DNA from: Phytohabitans houttuyneae
GTDB taxonomy: Bacteria > Actinomycetota > Actinomycetes > Mycobacteriales > Micromonosporaceae
Reading direction: 5' to 3'
Length of the DNA stretch: 64,000 bases
Assembly (NCBI RefSeq): GCF_011764425.1
Contig: NZ_BLPF01000001.1
Location: forward strand, 4,083,001-4,147,000
The notes under the pieces are model-generated. The model had not been told where the DNA came from, ran no database searches, and saw only the letters and a program-made list of their open reading frames with translations. A program made the translations under genes and the position numbers. Below, piece after piece: positions 50,886 through 62,653 of this stretch. Positions within the stretch are counted from its first letter, which is position 1. The number at the start of each line of letters is the position of its first letter.

Positions 50886-51314
50886 CTACACGCTGGAGAG
50901 CGCGTCTCCCGCGGCCGGGTCGCAGTCGCGCAGAAACTGGGCACACCGTGCCGCCTCGTCGGACTCGCCGATCTCGTCGGCCGCCCGGGAGAGCGCGTGC
51001 AGCGACCGCAGGAAGCCGCGGTTGGGCTCGTGCGACCACGGCACCGGGCCGTGGCCCTTCCAGCCGTTTCGGCGCAGCTGGTCGAGGCCGCGGTGGTAGC
51101 CGGTGCGGGCGTACGCGTACGCCGCGACGAACCTGCCCTCCGCGAGTGACCGGCTCGCGAGCGTCGCCCACGCCGCGCTGTACGTCGGGAAGTGAGCGGC
51201 CACATCCGCGTACGCCTCGTCGGTGTCGACCCGCTCCGCCTGGGCCAGTGCGGCCGCGGCCTTGTCGTCGGCGGGCAACAACGTGGCGGGCGGTTCGGGC
51301 AACAGGTTCTGCAT
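50886..51314 (-). CDS. DUF3151 family protein
   Basis: A 142-residue actinobacterial DUF3151 protein. It begins MQNLLPEPPATLLPADDKA and contains the family core AHFPTYSAAWATLASRSLAEGRFVAAYAYARTGYHRGLDQLRRNGWKGHGPVPW, followed by NRGFLRSLHALSRAADEIGE. The helical, TPR-like repeats suggest a protein-interaction role. Function unknown; it is usually found near fba and adenylosuccinate synthetase, as here. Its stop codon abuts that of the convergent sigma factor gene. A TTG at 51326 could extend it by four residues. Confidence 0.87.
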   Translation of the reverse strand: MQNLLPEPPATLLPADDKAAAALAQAERVDTDEAYADVAAHFPTYSAAWATLASRSLAEGRFVAAYAYARTGYHRGLDQLRRNGWKGHGPVPWSHEPNRGFLRSLHALSRAADEIGESDEAARCAQFLRDCDPAAGDALSSV

Positions 51315-51447
51315 GGGCACATTCAACCCGCAACGCCGCTCAGCATGCCTGAAAGGCTGAGGGATTCGTCACGCGTGCGGCCGGTGTGCGCGACCCCACA
51401 CTGGACTACAAATGAAGGTCCGGAGCCTCCCCAGGACCCGGTAACGG

Positions 51448-51477
51448 GAGCCCGGTGGCCTTTGTGCCGCCGGGCTC
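51448..51477 (+). terminator. Terminator-like hairpin in the leader of the LOG-family gene
   Basis: gagcccggtggc (51448-51459) and gccgccgggctc (51466-51477) pair over 12 bases with one G-U, with a 6-base loop and a T-rich tail (tctcttgt). It lies only 30 bases before the start codon at 51508 and no plus-strand gene ends nearby, so it could act as an attenuator or end a small RNA. Confidence 0.55.
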
Positions 51478-51507
51478 TCTCTTGTACCGGTGGGGCAGGA
51501 TTGGCAC

Positions 51508-52686
51508 GTGCCGTCCCTCGATGTCCTTGAGCCGTTCGACACCACGCCGGAAGAAGTGGAGTCGCGCGCCGAGCTCGACCTGCACCTGCGCAGTGGCAGC
51601 CTCGCCGGGCTGACTGTCCAAGGGCTGCACCTCGACGCCGAGCCCGTGCCCGACCTCTCACAGGTGGACGTCGCCGGCACGCTCTTCATCGGCTGCCGCT
51701 TCGCCACCGTCGAGGCCGAGGCCGACGTGGTGCGGCGCGGGGCGCATGTCGTGCCGCCCTTCCGCGACCTGCCGTTCCCGACCCACCCGGCGCACCTCTA
51801 CACGCCGGAGGACCTCGCGGCCGGCTTCGAGACCGGTGGCTTCGCCGGGATGTACGACACGGTGGTCTACGAGCAGTTCCTGGCGGCGGGCGGTGCGCTG
51901 CCGTCGGTGCGCGAGGCCCTCGCCCAGCGGCTGCACGACCACGGCATCGACAACGCGCTCGCCGACGTCACGCTCACCTGGCTGGGCCGCCACGGTCCGG
52001 GCTCGGTGATCGGCGTGATGGGCGGTCACGCCGTGCCGCGCGGCTCGTCGACGTACCGCTTGGCGGCCACGCTCGGCTGGGAGCTGGCCCGCGCCGACCG
52101 GCTCGTGGTGACCGGCGGCGGCCCGGGCGTGATGGAGGCGGCCAACCTCGGCGCCTACCTCGCCACCTACGACGCCGAAGACCTCACCGCCGCGATCGAC
52201 CAGCTCAGTGCCGTGCCCGACTTCCTGGACCACGACCCGTACACGGCGGTCGCGCTGGAGGTGCGGGCCCGCTTCACACCGGCCGGCGACGTCGACTGGC
52301 CACGCCGCGGCGGCCTCGCGATCCCCACCTGGCTGTACGGGCACGAGCCGGCCAACCTCTTCGCCGGCCGCATCGCCAAGTACTTCTCCAACGCCATCCG
52401 CGAGGACACGATCCTGCGGCTGGCACGCGGGGGCATCGTGTTCGCGGCGGGCCGGGCGGGGACGGTGCAGGAGGTCTTCCAGGCGGCGACCAAGACCTTC
52501 TACGGTACCGACGGCGCGAGCGGGGCGTACGTCTTCCTCGACCGCGCCTTTTGGACCCAGACCCTGCCGATCGAGTCGCTGCTGCGGCCGCTGCTGGCGC
52601 TCTCCCCCGCGGGCGACCTGTCCGGCACGATCCACGTGACCGACGACGTGCGCGAGGCCGTGCGCGTCCTGACCGCCCAGAGCTGA
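51508..52686 (+). CDS. LOG-family Rossmann-fold protein
   Basis: A 392-residue protein whose C-terminal part (about 155-390) is a LOG/lysine-decarboxylase-like Rossmann domain: VIGVMGGHAVPRGSSTYR, then TGGGPGVMEAANLGAYLA and FAAGRAGTVQEVFQAATKTFYG, matching the GGGxGxMEA and PGGxGTxxE motifs. The Pro-Gly-Gly is altered to AGRAG. Active LOG enzymes release cytokinin bases from nucleoside monophosphates; longer bacterial homologues like this one have no proven substrate. The N-terminal 150 residues are a separate, pentapeptide-like or beta-rich region. AGGA seven bases upstream supports the GTG at 51508; a GTG at 51490 is possible. Confidence 0.82.
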   Translation: MPSLDVLEPFDTTPEEVESRAELDLHLRSGSLAGLTVQGLHLDAEPVPDLSQVDVAGTLFIGCRFATVEAEADVVRRGAHVVPPFRDLPFPTHPAHLYTPEDLAAGFETGGFAGMYDTVVYEQFLAAGGALPSVREALAQRLHDHGIDNALADVTLTWLGRHGPGSVIGVMGGHAVPRGSSTYRLAATLGWELARADRLVVTGGGPGVMEAANLGAYLATYDAEDLTAAIDQLSAVPDFLDHDPYTAVALEVRARFTPAGDVDWPRRGGLAIPTWLYGHEPANLFAGRIAKYFSNAIREDTILRLARGGIVFAAGRAGTVQEVFQAATKTFYGTDGASGAYVFLDRAFWTQTLPIESLLRPLLALSPAGDLSGTIHVTDDVREAVRVLTAQS

Positions 52687-52687
52687 C

Positions 52688-53206
52688 TCAGGCGATCGGC
52701 ACCCGGCACCAGAAGCCGACCGGGAGGTCGACCTCGGTCTCGTCGGTGACCCCGTTCTCGTCGAGCGCGTTGTAGATCGCGACCCGGCAGCCCTCGAAGA
52801 GGAACTCGACCGCGTGCAGGACCCGCGGCCGCCAGTGCGACGGCATGATCCGCTCGATCACGTTGACCTCGCGCAGCCGTCGGCCGCGGGCGGCCACCAG
52901 CGCCGGGTGGGCGTCGGGGCGCCAGTCGAGGGCGAGGCCGGGCCAGTCGAGCGGCATGGACATGTCCACCTGACCCCAGGTGATGCCGCACTCGTCGAAC
53001 TTGCGGTGGGTGACCTCGACGTTCACGTCGCCGAAGCCGAGGATCACCGGCCCGTCGGCAAACCACTGGCGGCGCTCCAGGTCCCACATCAGCCAGGCGT
53101 CTTCCAGCGTCCGCCCGATGATGCGGGAGAAGCGGGGACGGTGGACCGCGGCCAGCGTCTTACCGCTGTGACACCACTGCGGTTCGTACCCTTCGATGCC
53201 GAGCAC
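52688..53206 (-). CDS. Hypothetical protein
   Basis: A 172-residue soluble protein that I cannot assign. It begins LGIEGYEPQWCHSGKTLAAV and contains EDAWLMWDLERRQWFADGPVILGFG and a Trp-rich ITWGQVDMSMPLDWPGLALDW stretch, then a mixed C-terminus. The GTG at 53206 is preceded by GGAGG at six bases, which decides against the longer frame to 53266. It is convergent with the LOG-family gene, with one base between the stops. No signal peptide or membrane segment. Confidence 0.72.
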   Translation of the reverse strand: MLGIEGYEPQWCHSGKTLAAVHRPRFSRIIGRTLEDAWLMWDLERRQWFADGPVILGFGDVNVEVTHRKFDECGITWGQVDMSMPLDWPGLALDWRPDAHPALVAARGRRLREVNVIERIMPSHWRPRVLHAVEFLFEGCRVAIYNALDENGVTDETEVDLPVGFWCRVPIA

Positions 53207-53275
53207 GACCGACCTCCAGAGGGCATTCAGATCGGACGATAGTACCGAAAAGCCGCCCATGACCACGGAACGGCG

Positions 53276-53307
53276 CGCGGCCGGCCCCCGAACGGGGACC
53301 GGCCGCG
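53276..53307 (-). terminator. Hairpin terminator of fba
   Basis: cgcggccggccccc (53276-53289) and ggggaccggccgcg (53294-53307) pair over 14 bases with one mismatch around a 4-base loop, 22 bases after the fba stop on the minus strand. Confidence 0.75.
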
Positions 53308-53329
53308 GACGTCTGGTTGGGGAGCGTGG

Positions 53330-54355
<1,026 letters not shown>

Positions 54356-54475
54356 GTCAAACGCTCCTAGTATTCGGGCTTGTGTGCGCCGGACCGCGCT
54401 GTCCTCCAGCCGGAAGTATCGCGCAGGTCACCGGCCGCCACCTCACCGGCCCGGGGTGGTTCGGAGCGCCGGGAG

Positions 54476-54865
54476 TCAGGCTTCCTTGCCCTCCCACCGG
54501 TCCGGGATGACGAGGCTGATCAGCCAGCTGACCACGGCCATCACGATCGCGCCCCAGAACGCCGGCCAGAAGCCGTCGATCTGGAACGGCAGGTCGAGCT
54601 GGCTCGAGAGCCAGTCGGTCAGCAGGAAGAGCAGGGCGTTGACCACGAGCGCGAAGAGCCCCAGCGTCAGGATGTAGAACAGGCACCCGACGACGTGGAT
54701 AATCGGCTTGAGAATGGCGTTTACCAGGCCAAATATGAGCGCGACGACGATCAGCGTCAGTGCGTTGCGACCGGAGGAACTGCCGGTCACGTCGATGCCG
54801 GGCACCACGAGCGTGGTGATCCACAGCGCTACCGCGTTGATCGCCCATCGGACCAGAAAACCCAC
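54476..54865 (-). CDS. Phage-holin-family / YvlD-like membrane protein
   Basis: A 129-residue membrane protein with four predicted helices (VRWAINAVALWITTLVVPG; TLIVVALIFGLVNAILKPIIH; CLFYILTLGLFALVVNALLFLL; FWGAIVMAVVSWLISLVI). The FGLVNAILKPII motif is the signature of the four-helix family annotated as phage holin family or YvlD. Despite that label these proteins are chromosomal and not linked to lysis. The GTG at 54865 fits the family start (GFLVRWAINAVALWI). Confidence 0.85.
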   Translation of the reverse strand: MGFLVRWAINAVALWITTLVVPGIDVTGSSSGRNALTLIVVALIFGLVNAILKPIIHVVGCLFYILTLGLFALVVNALLFLLTDWLSSQLDLPFQIDGFWPAFWGAIVMAVVSWLISLVIPDRWEGKEA

Positions 54866-54989
54866 CGTTCCATCCTGACACCGCAGCACCGGACCGGAGG
54901 CCGGTTTCCCCACCTTGATCAGCGGGCACCCTGCCCGCGGTACCAGCAAGACGCCGTCGTAACCGGGAAAGAAGCAGAAGGAGGCCACC

Positions 54990-55199
54990 ATGGCCGACCC
55001 CGACGAAGACTTCGCACCCGAAGCAAGCCTGGCACCGGATGAGCGCGACCCGGAGGCACCGGCAGAAGACGCGGTAGAGCAGGCCCGCGTGGTCGACCCC
55101 GCCGACACCGACGCGGAGGTGCGCCGAGGCCTTGAGGTGGACGATTGGGACGCGCTGGAGCAGGCCCGTGTGGTCGGGCTGGACGACGACTACCGGTAG
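54990..55199 (+). CDS. Small acidic hypothetical protein
   Basis: A 69-residue, highly acidic protein with no family I know. The heptad EQARVV occurs twice (about positions 30-35 and 57-62), each followed by an Asp-rich run, suggesting an internal duplication. GAAGGAGG lies five bases before the ATG, so translation is credible. It precedes the DedA gene by 57 bases on the same strand. Function unknown. Confidence 0.7.
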   Translation: MADPDEDFAPEASLAPDERDPEAPAEDAVEQARVVDPADTDAEVRRGLEVDDWDALEQARVVGLDDDYR

Positions 55200-55256
55200 G
55201 GCCGGTCCGCCTTCAGCAACCACACAGCTTCGCCTGGTCGGGCACCGGTAGCCTAT

Positions 55257-56021
55257 GTGCCCGTGGACACAGCCGAGAAGACCCGCGCGCTCACCGAGCA
55301 GCTCGCCGTCAACCCGCTTGATCCCAAGGAGCTCCTTCAGACGTTCGGTCTGGTGGGCGTCTGGGTGATCCTGTTCGCCGAGACCGGACTACTGCTCGGC
55401 TTCTTTCTCCCCGGTGACTCGCTGCTCTTCCTCGCCGGCGTGGCCGCTTCGCCGGTCGCCGACGCGATGTTCGGCGACGGCACCAGGCTCTCGCTGATCG
55501 GCCTCGTGATCGGTGCGCCGATATGCGCGATCGCGGGTGCGCAGCTTGGCCATTTCCTCGGCGCCCGCTACGGCCGCAGGATGTTCGAGCGGCCCGACTC
55601 CCGGTTCTTCAAGCGGGAGTACGTGGAGAAGGCCGAGTACTACTTCGAGAAGTTCGGCCCGGCGAAGGCCGTGGTGCTGGCCCGCTTCATCCCGATCGTC
55701 CGCACGTTCCTCAACCCGGTGGCGGGCGTGCTCGGCATGCCCGCCAAGACCTTCTTCTTGTGGAACGTCGTGGGCGGCGTCATCTGGACCGACGGGATCA
55801 TCCTCGGCGGTTACTTCCTTGCGGACAGCATCTATGACGCGGTCGGTGACCACATCGACCGCTACATCCTGCCGGTGGTGGCCCTCATCGTGCTGATCTC
55901 GGTCTTGCCGATCTTCATCGAGATCATCCGGGAGCGGCGTGCCCGCCGCCGGGCGGCCGCCATCGCCGCCGAGGACCCGGAGCAGACGTCGCCTGCTGCC
56001 GGCCGGCACTCTCAGGTTTGA
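55257..56021 (+). CDS. DedA-family membrane protein
   Basis: A 254-residue DedA/VTT-domain protein, a family linked to phospholipid (undecaprenyl-phosphate or phosphatidylethanolamine) flipping and envelope homeostasis. The signature is at LFAETGLLLGFFLPGDSLLFLAG, followed by GARYGRRMFERPDSRFFKREYVEKAEYYFEKFGPAKAVVLARFIPIVRTFLNPVAGVLGM. In the latter the E-x-F-G-P and R-F-x-P-x-x-R-x-x-x-x-x-x-x-G motifs form the re-entrant hairpin. The C-terminus is a basic cytoplasmic tail. Start GTG at 55257; an in-frame GTG at 55263 is possible. Confidence 0.93.
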   Translation: MPVDTAEKTRALTEQLAVNPLDPKELLQTFGLVGVWVILFAETGLLLGFFLPGDSLLFLAGVAASPVADAMFGDGTRLSLIGLVIGAPICAIAGAQLGHFLGARYGRRMFERPDSRFFKREYVEKAEYYFEKFGPAKAVVLARFIPIVRTFLNPVAGVLGMPAKTFFLWNVVGGVIWTDGIILGGYFLADSIYDAVGDHIDRYILPVVALIVLISVLPIFIEIIRERRARRRAAAIAAEDPEQTSPAAGRHSQV

Positions 56022-56091
56022 TCAAATACCGGCGACTACCGCCTGTGATAGGCGCAAATCGCACCAGATGCCATACCTGAGGCGTGAGGAA

Positions 56092-56141
56092 ATCGCCCGG
56101 TGTCACTGAGAATGGTGGTGCACCCAGTGACGCCGGGCGAT
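56092..56141. terminator. Bidirectional hairpin terminator
   Basis: The arms atcgcccggtgtcactg (56092-56108) and cagtgacgccgggcgat (56125-56141) pair over 17 bases with one G-U position around a 16-base loop. It lies between the convergent DedA and ArsR genes. Confidence 0.78.
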
Positions 56142-56153
56142 CCCCGCGCTAAC

Positions 56154-56531
56154 TCAGCGAGCCTTCTTGGTGGCGCGCTTACGAGGCGGAGTCAACAGGT
56201 CGGCGATCGTTGCGATCGCGGTAGGCACCAGCCGGTAGTAAGCCCACACACCGCGCTTCTCCCGCTCCAGCAAGCCGGCTTCGGTGAGGATTCGCAGGTG
56301 GTGGCTTACCGTCGGCTGCGAGAGGCCGAGCGGTGCGGTGAGGTCACAGACGCACGCTTCGCCTTCCGGGGCCGACTGGATGAGGCTCAAGAGCCGCAGC
56401 CGGGCCGGATCGGCAAGTGCTTTCAGGACCCCAGCGAGGCGCTCGGCATCAGCGCGCTCGATCGGCTCGCCGCCAAGCGGCGAGATCTGAGGCATGGTCG
56501 TTTCAGCCAACGCAGTTCCCACGTACTCCAT
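56154..56531 (-). CDS. ArsR-family transcriptional regulator
   Basis: A 125-residue winged-helix repressor. The core is ERLAGVLKALADPARLRLLSLIQS, then the cysteine motif EACVCDLTAPLGLSQPTVSHHLRILTEAGLLEREKRGVWAYYRLVP. The C-V-C dyad just before the recognition helix corresponds to the alpha-3 metal site of ArsR/SmtB sensors of As(III), Cd(II) or similar. A metal or metalloid is therefore a likely signal, although no resistance gene is adjacent. The C-terminus is Lys/Arg-rich (PPRKRATKKAR). Start ATG 56531; an internal ATG at 56495 is possible. Confidence 0.9.
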   Translation of the reverse strand: MEYVGTALAETTMPQISPLGGEPIERADAERLAGVLKALADPARLRLLSLIQSAPEGEACVCDLTAPLGLSQPTVSHHLRILTEAGLLEREKRGVWAYYRLVPTAIATIADLLTPPRKRATKKAR

Positions 56532-56595
56532 CCTTCCACCTACACCATCGATCCGCCTGCATATCAGCAGGTCCGAATCGACAAACTTGTTAGAC

Positions 56596-57129
56596 CTAAA
56601 GGCCGAGGTCGCCCAACGTGTAGGCAGCGCGATACGGGAGTCCCACGTCCCGAACCGCCTCACCCGCACCTCGATCAACGATAACCGCTACACCCACAAC
56701 CACGGCTCCGGCCTGTTTGAGCGCCTCGACCGCGGTCAGCACGCTGCTGCCCGTCGTCGAGGTGTCCTCCACCGCCACCACCCGGCGGCCCGCCACATCG
56801 GGACCTTCGATTCGACGCTGCAGCCCGTGCGTCTTCTCCGCCTTGCGCACCACGAACGCGTCGAGCTGCCGACCTGCCGCGGCGGCCGCGTGCAGCATCG
56901 CCGCCGCGATCGGATCCGCGCCCAAGGTCAAGCCGCCGACCGCGTCGAACTCCCAGTCCGCGGTGAGGTCGAGCATTACCCGACCAACGAGCGGAGCGGC
57001 CGCATGGTGCAACGTTACGCGGCGTAGATCGACATACCAGTCGGCTTCACGACCCGAGGACAGCACGACCCGGCCCCGGACAATGGCCAGTTCAGTGATG
57101 GATTTACGCAGGTCGTCATGGTCCCCCAT
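56596..57129 (-). CDS. pyrE: Orotate phosphoribosyltransferase
   Basis: A 177-residue PyrE, converting orotate and PRPP to OMP in pyrimidine synthesis. The PRPP-binding motif is VVAVEDTSTTGSSVLTAVEAL, with GGLTLGADPIAAAMLHAA and VRKAEKTHGLQRRIEG as further family segments. In the core motif the usual second Asp of VEDV-x-TTG is replaced by Ser (EDTSTTG), as in many actinobacterial enzymes. Start ATG 57129 (MGDHDDLRKSI); TTG upstream is not needed. It is 60 bases downstream of the SDR gene and upstream of arsR. Confidence 0.95.
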   Translation of the reverse strand: MGDHDDLRKSITELAIVRGRVVLSSGREADWYVDLRRVTLHHAAAPLVGRVMLDLTADWEFDAVGGLTLGADPIAAAMLHAAAAAGRQLDAFVVRKAEKTHGLQRRIEGPDVAGRRVVAVEDTSTTGSSVLTAVEALKQAGAVVVGVAVIVDRGAGEAVRDVGLPYRAAYTLGDLGL

Positions 57130-57189
57130 GGCGCACAAGGGTACTTGCCGAATGCCCGGTTCGTACCGTCGACCCGGTCACATCCCCAA

Positions 57190-57978
57190 TTACTGTTCGT
57201 CGCGACCTGTACGCCCGCGCGTGTCGCGTGCGACGGCCTGCAGCAAACCGCGGGGCAGGTGCCGCATCCCGAAGACGGCGACCTTGTACTTCCAGTCGGG
57301 AACGCTCACGACCTTGCCCCGCCGCAGGTCGCGCAGGCCGTCCTCGACGACCCTGTCGACCTGGAGCCACATCCACTCTGGAGTTTTGGACATGTCGATG
57401 CCGGCCCGGTCGTGAAACTCCGTGTGCGTGTAACCGGGACAAAGTGCCATCACGCGAACGCCTTGGCGCCGCACGGATTGAGCGACAGATTCACTGAAGT
57501 TGGTGACCCACGCCTTGCTGGCCGAGTACGTCGAACCGGGCATCACCGCCCCGAAGCCGGCGACGGAGGAGACATTTATCACGTCACCCCGGCCACGCTC
57601 GATCATCCCTGGGAGGGCGGCGAGGGCGAGGCGCATGACCGCGTGCACGTTGACCCGCAGAAGCCGGCTCTCAGCCTCCACGGTGGACTTTACGAACGAC
57701 CGGTTGAGGCTGAAGCCCGCATTGTTGACCAGCATGTCGACGCCCTCGGCGAGCCGCTTCTCCACCACCGCGCAGCCTTCGTCGGTGGACAGGTCGGCGC
57801 CGAGCGGCGTGACCGTCACCCCGTACCGATCGGACAGCTCAGCGGCCAGCTCGCTCAGCCGCTGCTCGCCACGCGCGACGAGCACGAGGTCGTACCCCTC
57901 AGCCGCGAGCCGGCGGGCGAACGCCGCACCGAAGCCGCTGCTGGCGCCCGTGATCAGGGCCGTCCGGGAGGCTGCCAA
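57190..57978 (-). CDS. Short-chain dehydrogenase/reductase
   Basis: A 262-residue classical SDR. Cofactor motif TGASSGFGAAFARRLAAEG near residue 10 (with Arg at VLVAR, suggesting NADPH), NNAG, catalytic Ser in NVSSVAGFG and YSASKAW for Tyr/Lys, then CPGYTHTEF. It resembles the DltE/YqjQ-like actinobacterial SDRs of unknown substrate. The TTG at 57978 has GAGGA at suitable spacing and overlaps the end of the preceding membrane protein gene by 25 bases; longer frames are read-through of that gene. Confidence 0.9.
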   Translation of the reverse strand: MAASRTALITGASSGFGAAFARRLAAEGYDLVLVARGEQRLSELAAELSDRYGVTVTPLGADLSTDEGCAVVEKRLAEGVDMLVNNAGFSLNRSFVKSTVEAESRLLRVNVHAVMRLALAALPGMIERGRGDVINVSSVAGFGAVMPGSTYSASKAWVTNFSESVAQSVRRQGVRVMALCPGYTHTEFHDRAGIDMSKTPEWMWLQVDRVVEDGLRDLRRGKVVSVPDWKYKVAVFGMRHLPRGLLQAVARDTRGRTGRDEQ

Positions 57979-58631
57979 TCGGAGTTCCTCACCTCGGGAA
58001 GCGGGGGCGGGATGGTGGGGATGGCTGGGGGCGTGGTGGGTGGCACCGGCGCCTGCGGCTCCGCCGGGCGCCGGAAGTACGGGTGCGAGGCTGGCAGCGC
58101 CAGCAGCAGAGCTACTAAAAGGTAGCCCAACGCCTGTCCCACGGAAACCACGCCGCTGAGGCCGATCCACCAGCCCGGGTACGAGTCGGTGAGCGCCTGG
58201 GTGAGGTCCTGGATCTGGTCGTCGGTCGATACGTTCCAGGACAGTGCGCTCTGGCTGACCACGGCGAGAAGGCCGCAGCAGCCGCAGAAGAGGCCCAGGC
58301 CGCTGACGATCCAGGTGGCGATGCGGGCGCCGCCACGACCCTGGAGGTTGCCCACGCCGAGCCCGATCAACAGGACCGCGAAGACGACCGAGAGCACCGC
58401 GCCGGTGATCACCGTGCCCCAGGCGAGCCCGGCGAGCCCGTCGATGTCGGACTGGCTGGCGCCCGTGGCCTGTGCCGCGTCGCGGAAGTCGTCGACGACG
58501 CCTCCGATGGTGGCCAGGCCGACGACCGCGTTCACCAGCCCGGCGACTCCCATGAAGATCATGATCGCCGCGGCGGTGGTGACGGTCGCCGGCCGTGGCC
58601 GGGCCGGCTCGGTGATCGAGACGTCGGTCAT
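57954..58631 (-). CDS. Four-helix membrane protein with Pro-rich tail, paralogue A
   Basis: A 225-residue membrane protein with four predicted helices (about 20-40, 70-95, 105-125, 155-180) and a Pro-rich cytoplasmic tail (EPQAPVPPTTPPAIPTIPPP). It shares plan and several segments with the gene upstream: PATVTTAAAIMIFMG against PGTVTISSYLLYLYA, GRGGARIATWIVSGLGLFCGCCG against GKNPSRIVTWVLGGISLCCSG, and LLALPASHPYFRRP against LLALPPSNEFFRKP. Neither belongs to a family whose function I know. Its start overlaps the end of the upstream paralogue by ATGA. Confidence 0.8.
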   Translation of the reverse strand: MTDVSITEPARPRPATVTTAAAIMIFMGVAGLVNAVVGLATIGGVVDDFRDAAQATGASQSDIDGLAGLAWGTVITGAVLSVVFAVLLIGLGVGNLQGRGGARIATWIVSGLGLFCGCCGLLAVVSQSALSWNVSTDDQIQDLTQALTDSYPGWWIGLSGVVSVGQALGYLLVALLLALPASHPYFRRPAEPQAPVPPTTPPAIPTIPPPLPEVRNSDWQPPGRP

Positions 58632-59479
58632 GCAGTTAGAACTACAGGACTGCCGGCTTGATCACTGACTGGGGGTGAATTCGGGTTGTCCCGCTTGTCC
58701 TCGACCGGCGCCTCCGGCGCACTCGCCGCTGGTGGGGCGGCCGGCGGCGGTGTGGGGTCGGACGAGGGCGGTACGGACGGTGTGGGCGGCGCGGGCGGCG
58801 GGACCTGCGTGCCAGGTGCCGGCGGTGCGCCCTGAGCCGGCGCCCCAGGGGCTTGCGGGACCTGCGGGTAGCCGGGGTAGGCCGGGTAGGTCGCGCCCGG
58901 TACGGGCGGCTCCCAGGCCGGGGCCGGCTTGCGGAAGAACTCGTTGGACGGCGGGAGCGCCAGCAGGATCAGCGCCGCCAGGAGCGCGAGCAGGCTGATC
59001 ACGGCGAGCGTGATCGTGACCGGCGTGTACCAGCTCGGCAGCGCGTCCTCGAGCCGCCGCTGGATCTCACTCGCGTCGGGCACGTCGTTCTGCCCGGAGT
59101 CGAAGTTCATCGAGTTGCTGAACGCGGAGCCGGCGAGCGAGACGCCGGAGCAGCACAGCGAGATGCCGCCCAGCACCCAGGTGACGATGCGGGACGGATT
59201 CTTGCCGCGGTTATTGAAGATCGCCAGAACGACGAACGCGATGGCGAAAAGCAGGCCGATGACGCCCACGATCACCGAGGTGACGGTCACGAACGCCTCG
59301 GCGCCCTCGGCCGAGGTGCCTTCGTACGCCTCGCGGTACACGTCGGACGTGGTGCCGATCACCGAGAGCCCGATGATCACACCGAGCAGGCCGAGCGCGG
59401 CGTACAGGTAGAGCAGGTAGCTGGAGATGGTGACGGTCCCCGGGCGCCTGGGCGCTCCCGGGCTCGTGGGATCAGCCAC
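58628..59479 (-). CDS. Four-helix membrane protein with Pro-rich tail, paralogue B
   Basis: A 283-residue protein of the same plan as its downstream neighbour: four helices (about 18-42, 66-90, 98-122, 152-178) and a tail of about 100 residues dominated by Pro, Ala and Gly (GYPQVPQAPGAPAQGAPPAPG), ending VLTA. A double Cys occurs in the third helix of both. Between helices 3 and 4 an acidic loop (FDSGQNDVPDASEIQRRLEDALPSW) faces outside. Clearly a tandem duplicate. Function unknown; a role as scaffold or small transport accessory is speculation. Confidence 0.8.
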   Translation of the reverse strand: MADPTSPGAPRRPGTVTISSYLLYLYAALGLLGVIIGLSVIGTTSDVYREAYEGTSAEGAEAFVTVTSVIVGVIGLLFAIAFVVLAIFNNRGKNPSRIVTWVLGGISLCCSGVSLAGSAFSNSMNFDSGQNDVPDASEIQRRLEDALPSWYTPVTITLAVISLLALLAALILLALPPSNEFFRKPAPAWEPPVPGATYPAYPGYPQVPQAPGAPAQGAPPAPGTQVPPPAPPTPSVPPSSDPTPPPAAPPAASAPEAPVEDKRDNPNSPPVSDQAGSPVVLTA

Positions 59480-59575
59480 GACGCTCCTTCCCTAGATCAA
59501 ACTCAGGACGTATGCATACCCTGCCAGTTGACCGGCGCAAACGGTGGCCCCCTCGGTCCACTGTGGCTGCTCGGC

Positions 59576-59935
59576 TCAAGCCACGGTCAGCTGGCCGGTG
59601 GCGTACTTCCCCAGCGTCGTGCGGTCCATGATGCAGCCGTGGAAGGTGGTGAACTCCGCCGTCTCGTGGCTGAGCGAGCCCCACGCCGCGCGGGCCGCCT
59701 CGGGGTCGAAGGTGGCCAGGAGCGTGGCCGCGTACGCCTTGCCGGCCGGCGAGCCGTTGGCCAGCAGCCACGCCAGGTGGGGACGGAGATCCTCCGCCCC
59801 CTCCGGCAGCTCGGCCACGATCGTGCGGTACGCCTCGGTGACCGGGAGGATCCGCGCGGCAAGTCCCACACCGTTGAACGCGACGACCTCCGCGCTCGCC
59901 AGTTCCCGTACCGCAGCGGCGATTTCTCCGGCCAT
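59576..59935 (-). CDS. Hypothetical protein
   Basis: A 119-residue soluble protein that I do not recognise. It has a helical pattern: VRELASAEVVAFNGVGLAARILP, ILPVTEAYRTIVAELPEGAEDL, HLAWLLANGSPAGKAYAATLLATFDPEAARAAWGSL, ending with a Cys/Met-containing EFTTFHGCIMDRTTLGKYATGQL. The HEAT-like repeats of the middle part suggest a small protein-binding module. Codon use matches neighbours. It lies between the membrane-protein pair and clpB on the same strand. Confidence 0.68.
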   Translation of the reverse strand: MAGEIAAAVRELASAEVVAFNGVGLAARILPVTEAYRTIVAELPEGAEDLRPHLAWLLANGSPAGKAYAATLLATFDPEAARAAWGSLSHETAEFTTFHGCIMDRTTLGKYATGQLTVA

Positions 59936-59981
59936 ACCCGATTCTTACCCGGTCTGACCTGGGCCTAAGCCAACTTCGCGA

Positions 59982-62585
<2,604 letters not shown>

Positions 62586-62598
62586 GCTGGCTCCCCAG

Positions 62599-62621
62599 AG
62601 TTGAGCGTGGACCACTCAACT
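62599..62621. promoter_or_regulatory. HAIR-type HspR operator upstream of clpB
   Basis: agttgag (62599-62605) and ctcaact (62615-62621) flank nine bases, matching the spacing of the HspR-associated inverted repeat, CTTGAGT-N7-ACTCAAG, with TTGAG-N9-CTCAA conserved. It sits directly upstream of clpB, a known HspR target in actinobacteria. Confidence 0.75.
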
Positions 62622-62653
62622 TTAGCGCGCGCTGCCGAGAACGGCGCGGGGAG

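Noticed and set aside
54476-54865. Prophage signal from the holin-family label
   Set aside because: The four-helix family is chromosomal in most bacteria; no integrase, capsid or lysis genes are nearby.
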